Source: Desulfobacterales bacterium (lineage in GTDB: Bacteria > Desulfobacterota > Desulfobacteria > Desulfobacterales > Desulfobacteraceae). Taken from it: a DNA stretch of 5,065 nt. The DNA lies in contig JAKSAU010000058.1 of assembly GCA_022361535.1 (NCBI GenBank), forward strand, positions 1 to 5,065, read 5' to 3'. Numbering within the stretch: position 1 is the first letter of the stretch; each line of letters opens with the position of its first letter. Position numbers and translations under genes: made by a program. The notes below the pieces were generated by a model. It was not told the origin of the DNA, ran no database searches, and saw only the letters and a list, made by a program, of their open reading frames with translations. Shown in pieces: positions 1 to 4,989 of the stretch.

Positions 1-65
1 GATTCCCATGGTGTATCAAATTCAAAGTCCGGTGCGGTGTTCCCTTTTGTCAGGTGCTTAGTCAA
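1..65 (-). CDS. Redoxin / peroxiredoxin (AhpC-TSA)-like protein, N-terminus only
   Basis: Only the first 21 codons are inside the window; the gene continues past base 1. Translated on the - strand from TTG at 65-63, it reads (M)TKHLTKGNTAPDF then EFDTPWE. A Gly followed two residues later by Ala-Pro-Asp-Phe is the standard opening of thioredoxin-fold peroxiredoxins and other AhpC/TSA or redoxin proteins, which reduce peroxides or thiols in the cytoplasm or periplasm. The catalytic cysteine would lie beyond the window and cannot be checked. The start is chosen because AAAGGAG (82-76) lies 10 nt upstream of the TTG. An in-frame ATG at 86-84 lies on the far side of that ribosome site, so it is less likely. 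No signal peptide is visible with the TTG start. It is probably a separate transcript from the Cre operon, being 275 bp from gene 341-841. The family call rests on a short stretch, so confidence is moderate. Confidence 0.62.
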   Translation of the reverse strand, partial: MTKHLTKGNTAPDFEFDTPWE

Positions 66-167
66 AATAAAGAATCTCCTTTGCATAGAAATGAGAGCCG
101 TCGTTGGATTTGAAACGGCTTTTATGAAGAGCGAGACTGATAATCTGGAAAAGGCATATCAGTAATC

Positions 168-195
168 CTTATACCTGTAAAGGGCTGACTGGCAT
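168..195 (-). promoter_or_regulatory. Possible promoter for the redoxin-like gene
   Basis: On the - strand, ATGCCA (195-190) and TATAAG (173-168) are separated by 16 nt and resemble sigma-70 -35 and -10 boxes (4/6 and 5/6 matches). This would give an untranslated leader of roughly 95 nt before the TTG at 65. An alternative pairing is TTTACA (181-176) with TATGCC (158-153). Seen by eye only, so weak. Confidence 0.22.
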
Positions 196-225
196 TAGTC
201 CTGGGTGATCGTAAATGCAGACACC

Positions 226-302
226 GGCCCGTTTGCCCCGGAACCGGCTGCCGCATTTTTGAGAAAAATACGCCTGATGCCGTTTTCCGGGACAAACGGG
301 CC
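226..302. repeat. 77-bp nested palindrome (18-bp arms)
   Basis: The left arm GGCCCGTTTGCCCCGGAA (226-243) and right arm (285-302) are reverse complements over 18 bp with one mismatch (position 236 against 292). Inside, CGGC (245-248) can pair with GCCG (279-282), and at the apex ATTTTT (255-260) pairs with AAAAAT (264-269) around GAG. The folded form is therefore a long hairpin with a second hairpin at its tip. It starts 38 bp past the stop codon of gene 341-841. No T-run follows either side, so it is not a standard Rho-independent terminator. It could be a dispersed REP- or MITE-like element, a processed 3' end structure or a protein-binding site. I see no clear target-site duplication in the flanks. 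Confidence 0.72.
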
Positions 303-340
303 TACGTGCCAAAGCTAAGTGTGCGGGAATGCACTAATAA

Positions 341-841
341 TCAGTGTTTTTTATTCTTAATAATTAGAATTGATCCGTATATTGCTGCGACTAGTAGAAA
401 TGAATAAACACAGATGGTATACATCAATTCACCTTGAGTTATTCCTAAAAAAGGATTGGTGTCGCTAAATGGATAGAGTGGTTTGATATCAGTATATAAA
501 GGGGAATCAAGCAATATATGGAACCAACAGCCTAAGATTCCGGATAGTATATATTTTTTTAGGGAAGTGATGTAAGTGAGCTTTAATAGAGTTCTTGCTA
601 TTTGATTAAGGTGTTTTTTAACACTGTTTGCAGCAACACCAAGGCCAATGCCAATTAAGGTTGCCCCTAATAGGGTATGGGCGATACCGTGTAAGGGATA
701 GGACAAGCCCAATGTCATTACCAACAAAGGTTCTATATCAACAGCAATATTGGCTAAAATGAAAATCGGGACATCAATGTAGCGTTTCAAAGGTAAGGAT
801 ACACATGCACTGGGACCAAAATGAAACGGTGTAAACGGCAT
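341..841 (-). CDS. Small membrane protein resembling the DUF457/YdjM metal-dependent hydrolase fold
   Basis: 166 residues from ATG at 841-839. I do not recognise a named gene. Its layout of conserved polar residues follows the DUF457/YdjM-type inner-membrane proteins: an early His (H7 in MPFTPFHFGP), an acidic pair in VDIEP (D35, E37), a two-His segment LHGIAHTLLG (H51, H55), and WFHILLDSPLY (H108, D112), followed by IKPLYPF. Hydrophobic stretches near 24-46, 54-71, 97-111 and 141-161 suggest about four membrane segments. The start is picked because MPFTPFHFGP is a family-like N-terminus and GAGG (855-852) lies 10 nt upstream. A longer reading to 982 would overlap the preceding dipeptidase gene. 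It is the last gene of the apparent operon, 73 bp after the dipeptidase gene, and notably AT-rich (about 34% GC over 361-600), so it may be a later addition. The enzymatic role is unproven for this family. Confidence 0.72.
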   Translation of the reverse strand: MPFTPFHFGPSACVSLPLKRYIDVPIFILANIAVDIEPLLVMTLGLSYPLHGIAHTLLGATLIGIGLGVAANSVKKHLNQIARTLLKLTYITSLKKYILSGILGCWFHILLDSPLYTDIKPLYPFSDTNPFLGITQGELMYTICVYSFLLVAAIYGSILIIKNKKH

Positions 842-865
842 AAATTTCGAACCTCGAATTTTATA
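842..865 (-). promoter_or_regulatory. Hairpin over the ribosome site of gene 341-841, with a TATAAA box
   Basis: On the - strand the 20 bases before the ATG form a small hairpin: arms 861-854 and 850-842 pair over 8 bp with one bulged base (845) around a 3-nt loop. The Shine-Dalgarno GAGG (855-852) lies half in the stem and half in the loop, so folding could limit initiation. TATAAA (865-860) overlaps the outer arm and could instead be a -10 box for a private promoter in the 73-bp gap, but no good -35 is seen. Confidence 0.35.
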
Positions 866-914
866 GGTTGAAAGGTACTGGCATAAAATACGATTGAAGT
901 GGGCAGGTTTGACT

Positions 915-1595
915 CTACTCAATGATTTGATACTGTTTTCTTGCTTTGGATTTTGACATACCATTGAAGTGCCACCATTCAAAACTTAATGGCGTAAATC
1001 CGGCCTGTGTCATCACATCAGCCAATAGTTTCCGGTTTTCTTTTTGTTCGGAGGACAGGGTGACGCCAAATTTTATTTGAGCCAGCATCCAATACAGCTC
1101 GACAGTGTTTTTTCTAAAAGGGCTAAATCCCATGTCCAACTCATTACCTGAATCATCGATAATGGTTATATCAACGGCAATTCCATAATTATGCATGGAC
1201 CCCTTTGCAGGGTTGGCAACATACTTTTCAAATCTGGTGCCCTTCATTTTATCGTACATTTGTTTTGATATGCTTCTTGGGCGTGCCGCATCGAGAATTT
1301 GCAGTGAGTAGTCCGGGTATCTTTTTTTAAGGAAGTGCTGGGCTTTTGAAAGTTTAACAGCAACTTCCTTCCTTAAATACGCTTTGCGCAGGCCTGAATA
1401 ATAGTTTTCGCGAAAATAATTTTTTTTAGGATCGGAATTGACCAAATCTACAAGTATGGTTTGGTCAATTCTATTTACATCTATAAGCCCTGCGTTGATG
1501 AATCTTGATTCTATCTCATTGGCCTGTACCATTGAGCAAATGCAAAAAATGGCGACTGCAAAGATATGCAGGGGGAGATGTTTTAAATAATGCAT
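915..1595 (-). CDS. Exported VanX/DdpX-like D-Ala-D-Ala dipeptidase (M15D family)
   Basis: 226 residues. Zinc peptidases of this family split D-alanyl-D-alanine and related dipeptides. The key residues are visible: DAARP with R105 (the substrate/transition-state arginine of VanX), SMHNYGIAVD giving zinc ligands H135 and D142, and EWWHF giving the catalytic base E206 and third ligand H209. The spacing matches the VanX/DdpX pattern. The N-terminus has a signal peptide (hydrophobic 7-22, probable cleavage after VQA at 23-25), so the enzyme should work in the periplasm, unlike cytoplasmic VanX. It starts one base after the stop of gene 1597-2148; AGGA lies 9 nt before the ATG, so translation is probably coupled. 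There are no vanH or vanA ligase genes in the window, so a resistance cassette is not indicated. Recycling or trimming of peptidoglycan-derived peptides under CreBC control is the inferred role. L,D- or other M15 specificity cannot be excluded. Confidence 0.87.
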   Translation of the reverse strand: MHYLKHLPLHIFAVAIFCICSMVQANEIESRFINAGLIDVNRIDQTILVDLVNSDPKKNYFRENYYSGLRKAYLRKEVAVKLSKAQHFLKKRYPDYSLQILDAARPRSISKQMYDKMKGTRFEKYVANPAKGSMHNYGIAVDITIIDDSGNELDMGFSPFRKNTVELYWMLAQIKFGVTLSSEQKENRKLLADVMTQAGFTPLSFEWWHFNGMSKSKARKQYQIIE

Positions 1596-1596
1596 G

Positions 1597-2148
1597 TCAC
1601 TTCATCCTTTTGCGAAAAAACCGCATGAGCAAGGTGAAAATCAAACTTATCCCTGCCAGAGGAAGCCAGATCAGGCGGATTTCGTTTTTCAAAACTTCCA
1701 AGGTTGCATTACTGAAAAATGCAGACGGGTTCAAAGTTGCTGTCATCACCGGCCGCCAAGGAAGAAAATATCGGTCTTCGTTCCATGGGATAAAGAATCC
1801 AACTCCAAGCCCTGCATCTGTAATTGCATCCAGGATGCCGTGGGACAGCATAGCAAAGAAGCAGATAAAGGCTGTTTGAATATATATTTTTATTGAGAAA
1901 CGTCTTTTGGGGATAGCAACAAAAGCGAGAATTGGGGCCAGTATGCCTGCAAATGCAATGGAGTGGGAAAATCCTCTGTGTCCTAAAGGATGTCCATAAG
2001 GGTAACCTAAAGAGAACATGATGACATCGGCATCTGGTAAAATTGCAGCACAGGCAAGGCAGGTAAACAGCCTAAGTTTTGGAATTCCGGCCGGGGCCGC
2101 CTGTCCAAAGGCTGCCCCGGTAATGGCGTGGGTAATAATAGTGGCCAT
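1597..2148 (-). CDS. YdjM/DUF457-family inner-membrane protein (putative metal-dependent hydrolase)
   Basis: 183 residues, polytopic. The family hallmarks appear in order: H7 in ITHAITGA, LPDADV (D39, D41), HRGFSHS (H57, H62), LSHGILDAITDAG (H103, D107, D111), then GFFIPW and RYFLPWRPV. These His/Asp residues sit at membrane edges and look like a metal site; family members are annotated as membrane-bound metal-dependent hydrolases (E. coli YdjM is LexA-regulated), but the substrate is not established. Hydrophobic segments lie near 28-46, 64-79, 89-106 and 155-175, followed by a basic tail. The ATG at 2148-2146 is supported by AGGA overlapping the upstream stop codon, 10 nt away. It is 12 bp downstream of the SIMPL gene and 1 bp upstream of the dipeptidase gene, so all are likely co-transcribed. 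Domain architecture parallels gene 341-841. Confidence 0.83.
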   Translation of the reverse strand: MATIITHAITGAAFGQAAPAGIPKLRLFTCLACAAILPDADVIMFSLGYPYGHPLGHRGFSHSIAFAGILAPILAFVAIPKRRFSIKIYIQTAFICFFAMLSHGILDAITDAGLGVGFFIPWNEDRYFLPWRPVMTATLNPSAFFSNATLEVLKNEIRLIWLPLAGISLIFTLLMRFFRKRMK

Positions 2149-2160
2149 AAGATATGTATC

Positions 2161-2802
2161 CTACTTTATCTTGCTGTGAGAGTTTGCCTTGCACGAATCT
2201 AATCGGAAGGCAACCTCTACTTTTTGATGGACCCTGATGATAGGAAACCCTTTTTTAGTTCCTGGTGTATCATCAAAGCGTTCTTTGATAAAAATTACCT
2301 CTCCAAGGCAGGTTTCTAATGCTTTGGCCATGGATTGGGCTTTTTTCTTTGCATCCTGCAGGGCCTTGTTTCGGGCGTTTTTAACGAGCTGGGTCAGGTC
2401 AGTGTGAGCCCACTTCAACCCATCGGTGCTGACAGATGGTCTGGCAGACAAGGCTTGAGCCAGGCTGGCAAGATTTCTTAAGTCCCGGATAGTAACAGAT
2501 AAGCGCGACAAGAGTTCTCCGTCAACTCCTGCAAAAGGGCCGGATTTAGTTATATCTTGTTTGTGAATTCCTGATCTTGTCAGCACCAGCCGGGCGCCGT
2601 CAATATGTTTTTGGTGCAGTTCCTCTGTGGCCCTGGCAGAGTGGGCTTTGTTTTTAACCTGTATGGTTAGAACAGCACGGTTCGGTAAAATTTCTGTTTT
2701 ATGCTCTCCAATCACCCTGACTTGGGGGATACCAGCATGGACTGAGTCCAGGAAAACCATACCAAAAAGAATCATTAGTGCAATGGTTTGGAGTATCTTC
2801 AT
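2161..2802 (-). CDS. Exported SIMPL-domain (DUF541) protein
   Basis: 213 residues. A signal peptide (hydrophobic 5-18, probable cut after VHA at 21-23) leads directly into a SIMPL/DUF541 domain: VRVIGEHKTEILPNRA at 28-43 (first strand and the usual acidic or polar turn), LTIQVKNKAHSA at 45-56, LSVTIRDLRNLASLAQAL at 101-118, the helix ARNKALQDAKKKAQSMAKAL at 143-161, and a final strand RVHQKVEVAFRL. The middle section is somewhat shorter than in E. coli YggE (246 aa). SIMPL proteins are periplasmic or outer-membrane oligomers of poorly defined function, linked to oxidative or envelope stress. The ATG overlaps the creD stop codon as ATGA (2802-2799), and a strong GGGGG ribosome site (2813-2809) precedes it, so it should be made together with CreD. 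No catalytic residues are expected. Confidence 0.84.
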   Translation of the reverse strand: MKILQTIALMILFGMVFLDSVHAGIPQVRVIGEHKTEILPNRAVLTIQVKNKAHSARATEELHQKHIDGARLVLTRSGIHKQDITKSGPFAGVDGELLSRLSVTIRDLRNLASLAQALSARPSVSTDGLKWAHTDLTQLVKNARNKALQDAKKKAQSMAKALETCLGEVIFIKERFDDTPGTKKGFPIIRVHQKVEVAFRLDSCKANSHSKIK

Positions 2803-4187
2803 TCTGTACCCCCTTTAACCGGTTTTGGCTCGATAGCCGGTCGTTTTGATTTAAAAGGTTTGAATTTGATACCAGGTGCTGATTTGAATACGGCATACCA
2901 GTCGAGTTTCCGGGTCAGCCACATGACAAACGTGAGGATAAAAAACAGGCTGGATGCACCGATTACAAGCGAATATCCTTCATGCTGAAGGATGATGTAA
3001 AAAAGGGAGAAAAAACAAGCTAACACTCCGCCGGTAATGAGGCTGGCACTTATCCTGTTTAGAAAATACCGGGTGTACCAGGTGATCAGGATGATACAGG
3101 CAGCCGCAGAAAGCATATAGGCTGGCAAAAAGCCGATGTGCTCGGAAAATGAAATTAACAACAGATAAAAGATACACAATCCGAAACCTACTAAAAGATA
3201 TTGCATGGGATGGATCTTCAGGCGGTTTAGGATTTCAAACATAAAAAAACACAGGAATGTCAGGCCAATGATAAGTAGGCCGTATTTTACTGATCTTTCA
3301 GACAACGTATAAAAGTTGACCGGCTGAATCAGCTCAACTCCTAACTGGCTGCCGGCCAGCCGACTTTTAAATACAGCTGCTGATTTTTCTTCTGATAACC
3401 ACATTCCAGGGTAATCCCTGCCAAAGCTTGAAACTTGCCAGCTCGCGGTAAATCCTTCAGGCGTGATGGTTCTTTGGGAGGGCAGATAGTTCCCTCTGAA
3501 TGCGGGATGAGGCCAGGAAGATTCTATCTCAACCCGGGTTTGCTCTGCAGCCGGGGTAAATTTGATTTCCCGAGACCCGTGGATAGAAAAATTGATGCGA
3601 AACAAGTTGGTTTCCTCAAACCAATCTTCCGGTGACTCTCCTTTTTTATTGCTTGTCGAAAAAATATTGGCAGTCAGCCCTTGTATACCTAAAACAGGCT
3701 TTTGGCCTGGTTTTAATGATGCCGGATTGCCATTCCACTGGAATGTATCGATCTGTTGAATTCCTCTAAGCCCGTTTATACCCAGTATCAGTACGGTTTT
3801 ATCCCAGAGTATCTGGTACGGTTCGATATCCCAGGCAGAAAAATCGGGCCTTGCAAAGGTACCGGCCATGGAGATATCAGATCCATAAACAATGACTTCA
3901 AATATGCCCCTGTATCTTTTTTCAGGCTTGATATCTGCTGCAACGTTCAGTTCCTGGGGTAAAAAGTTTGCATGTCGCAGTTTACCGTTGGTGTCATAAT
4001 AGGGAATGGTCAATACCGGACCTGTAATATTCTGGGCCGCACCCCAGGTAGCGGATATCTCTCTGTATGCATTGTGGTTTCTGTAGCTTCGCTCCTGGAT
4101 GGTACCCAATATCAACTTTAAAGGAATGATCAAAAGTATGATCATGATCAAAATCATACTGGTTTTTTTAAAGAATGACTGCTCCAA
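2799..4187 (-). CDS. creD: CreD, inner-membrane protein of the Cre regulon
   Basis: 462 residues from a TTG start (4187-4185). CreD is the classic CreB-induced inner-membrane protein, tied to envelope integrity and beta-lactam response; its biochemical action is unknown. There is one N-terminal membrane segment (11-28), a large periplasmic domain (about 29-300) with FLPQEL (75-80) and the family signature WPHPAFRGNYLPSQR (225-239), then five closely spaced C-terminal membrane segments (about 302-424) with HPMQYLLVG (326-334), SEHIGF and RKLDWY (426-431), ending in a Lys/Pro-rich tail. I recognise these motifs from E. coli CreD (450 aa). The TTG start is preferred because AGGAG (4199-4195) sits 7 nt upstream and the resulting N-terminus (EQSFFKKTS, then membrane) lines up with E. 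coli (LKSPLFWKMTS). Starting at GTG 4265 or ATG 4241 or 4220 would add an unusual Arg-rich leader and overlap the regulatory repeats. It is divergent from creBC. Confidence 0.94.
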   Translation of the reverse strand: MEQSFFKKTSMILIMIILLIIPLKLILGTIQERSYRNHNAYREISATWGAAQNITGPVLTIPYYDTNGKLRHANFLPQELNVAADIKPEKRYRGIFEVIVYGSDISMAGTFARPDFSAWDIEPYQILWDKTVLILGINGLRGIQQIDTFQWNGNPASLKPGQKPVLGIQGLTANIFSTSNKKGESPEDWFEETNLFRINFSIHGSREIKFTPAAEQTRVEIESSWPHPAFRGNYLPSQRTITPEGFTASWQVSSFGRDYPGMWLSEEKSAAVFKSRLAGSQLGVELIQPVNFYTLSERSVKYGLLIIGLTFLCFFMFEILNRLKIHPMQYLLVGFGLCIFYLLLISFSEHIGFLPAYMLSAAACIILITWYTRYFLNRISASLITGGVLACFFSLFYIILQHEGYSLVIGASSLFFILTFVMWLTRKLDWYAVFKSAPGIKFKPFKSKRPAIEPKPVKGGTE

Positions 4188-4194
4188 TCTTCTT

Positions 4195-4202
4195 CTCCTT
4201 TT
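4195..4202 (-). promoter_or_regulatory. Ribosome binding site fixing the creD TTG start
   Basis: AAAAGGAG on the - strand (4202-4195) lies 7 nt before TTG (4187-4185). The upstream in-frame GTG (4265) and ATGs (4241, 4220) have only weak or no Shine-Dalgarno match. Confidence 0.7.
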
Positions 4203-4232
4203 GTAAATAGTTAACGTCATTTGCCCATGGGT

Positions 4233-4245
4233 TGGATACATGCTA
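4233..4245 (-). promoter_or_regulatory. Possible creD -10 region next to the repeat array
   Basis: TAGCAT (4245-4240) or TATCCA (4238-4233) on the - strand lies 4-11 bp past the last repeat, where a PhoB-class activated promoter without a good -35 would have its -10 box. Transcription starting near 4227-4233 would leave a leader of about 40 nt containing the Shine-Dalgarno sequence. Neither hexamer is strong. Confidence 0.25.
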
Positions 4246-4249
4246 AGAC

Positions 4250-4293
4250 CTGAATGTGAACTCACGCAGAACTCAATGTGAAAAAAAGATGAA
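4250..4293 (-). promoter_or_regulatory. Array of four 11-bp direct repeats, probable CreB binding site (cre-tag)
   Basis: Read on the - strand, four contiguous 11-bp units begin TTCAT (4293), TTCAC (4282), TTCTG (4271) and TTCAC (4260). Units 2 and 4 are TTCACATTGAG and TTCACATTCAG, identical except for one base; unit 3 ends GTGAG. The known E. coli cre-tag recognised by CreB is TTCAC-N6-TTCAC, which also repeats every 11 bp; OmpR/PhoB-type regulators bind as head-to-tail dimers with this period. The array lies between creB and creD, oriented toward creD, and ends 62 bp before the creD TTG. Binding could activate creD and also affect creB. Confidence 0.72.
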
Positions 4294-4305
4294 ATAAAAG
4301 ACCTG

Positions 4306-4989
4306 ATGAAACATATACTGATCGTAGAGGATGAATCATCTATTGCGGAAAATATCCGCTATGCCCTTGAAACAGAAGGATTCAAAACCACATGGCTGCC
4401 TGAAGGCAGCAGTGTGCCCGAATTGGTCCGTGCAGGAGGGATTGACCTGATTGTCCTGGATGTGGGGCTGCCGGATATAAACGGTATGGAATTGTGCAAA
4501 AAGCTTAGAACCTGGTCGTCAGTACCTGTGATTTTTTTAACGGCCAGATCCGATGAAATTGACCGGGTGGTAGGTCTTGAGATCGGCGGGGATGACTATA
4601 TGGTCAAGCCCTTTAGTCCAAGGGAACTTTCAGCAAGGGTCAAGGCGGTTTTAAGGCGTTACACAACCCATGACACCGTGACAGCGTCTAACAGCGCCGG
4701 ACGATTTGACGTGGATGAAGACCGCTGCAGGATTGTCTATAGTGGTTCAATATTGGATCTGCCCCGGTATGAATTTAAAATTCTTTCCCTTTTTGTCCGC
4801 AGCCCGGGCCGGGTATACTCCAGGCAGTTGCTTATGGATCTTGTATGGGATGAGCCGGACATGAGCTCGGACCGTACGGTTGACGCACATATTAAGAATC
4901 TGCGCGCCAAGCTTCGGCAGGTGACCCCAGACATTGATCCCATCAAGACCCACAGGGGAATCGGATATTCCTTGAGGGAGGATCTATGA
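4306..4989 (+). CDS. creB: CreB, OmpR-family response regulator
   Basis: 227 residues. The receiver domain (1-118) has the acidic pocket E8/D9 (ILIVEDE), phosphoacceptor D52 (LDVGLPDINGMEL), T79 (FLTARSDE), switch tyrosine Y98 and K101 (GGDDYMVKPFSPREL). The C-terminal winged-helix domain (about 130-227) contains LPRYEFKILSLF, SPGRVYSRQLLMDLVW, DRTVDAHIKNLRAKLR and THRGIGYSLR. I recognise the match to E. coli CreB along its length (LDVGLPDI, LFLTARSEEVDR, RYEF, SPGRV, THRGMGYSLR). CreC phosphorylates it; it then binds cre-tags and activates the Cre regulon. The ATG at 4306 has only a weak A-rich leader and no good Shine-Dalgarno site. The stop overlaps the creC start by 4 bp. Divergent creD and the repeats at 4250-4293 strengthen the name over a generic OmpR label. 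No creA is seen in the window. Confidence 0.94.
   Translation: MKHILIVEDESSIAENIRYALETEGFKTTWLPEGSSVPELVRAGGIDLIVLDVGLPDINGMELCKKLRTWSSVPVIFLTARSDEIDRVVGLEIGGDDYMVKPFSPRELSARVKAVLRRYTTHDTVTASNSAGRFDVDEDRCRIVYSGSILDLPRYEFKILSLFVRSPGRVYSRQLLMDLVWDEPDMSSDRTVDAHIKNLRAKLRQVTPDIDPIKTHRGIGYSLREDL

Larger units (their letters stand above)
66..340. other. Intergenic region between redoxin-like gene and Cre-linked operon
   Basis: No convincing gene or tRNA was found here. A + strand frame stays open from base 1 to 165, but it is antisense to the redoxin-like start and has no recognisable motif. The region holds the 77-bp palindrome at 226-302, a possible - strand promoter at 168-195, and a weak hairpin at 96-120 (AGCCGT paired with ACGGCT, 13-nt loop) followed by TTTTAT on the + strand. 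Confidence 0.5.

Noticed and set aside
96..124. Rho-independent terminator on the + strand
   Set aside because: The stem is only 6 bp with a 13-nt loop and a short TTTT, and no + strand gene ends upstream within the window. It lies in the leader of the - strand redoxin-like gene.
226..302. Palindrome as an intrinsic terminator of the operon
   Set aside because: No T-run follows it on the - strand (the next bases are GGTGTCTGC) or on the + strand, and the loop is too large for a standard terminator.
316..336. Small hairpin GTGC-GGGAAT-GCAC after the operon
   Set aside because: Only 4 bp of stem and no T-run; too weak to call.
428..432. Isolated TTCAC on the + strand inside gene 341-841
   Set aside because: It has no partner at 11 bp and sits inside coding sequence, so it is probably chance.
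842..982. N-terminal extension of gene 341-841 up to base 982
   Set aside because: It would overlap the conserved EWWHF end of the dipeptidase gene out of frame. The Shine-Dalgarno and family-like MPFTPFHFGP start point to 841.
915..1595. Vancomycin-resistance cassette
   Set aside because: No vanH or vanA/B ligase genes accompany the VanX-like gene, and the protein has a signal peptide.
1505..1896. + strand open frames opposite the dipeptidase and YdjM-like genes
   Set aside because: They are antisense to two genes with clear motifs, and their translations show no recognisable domain or ribosome site.
2627..3962. Several 60-70-codon frames on both strands across creD and the SIMPL gene
   Set aside because: They lie inside strongly supported genes in other frames and have no domain signature.
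4737..4953. - strand open frames opposite the creB DNA-binding domain
   Set aside because: They are shadows of the conserved winged-helix coding sequence.
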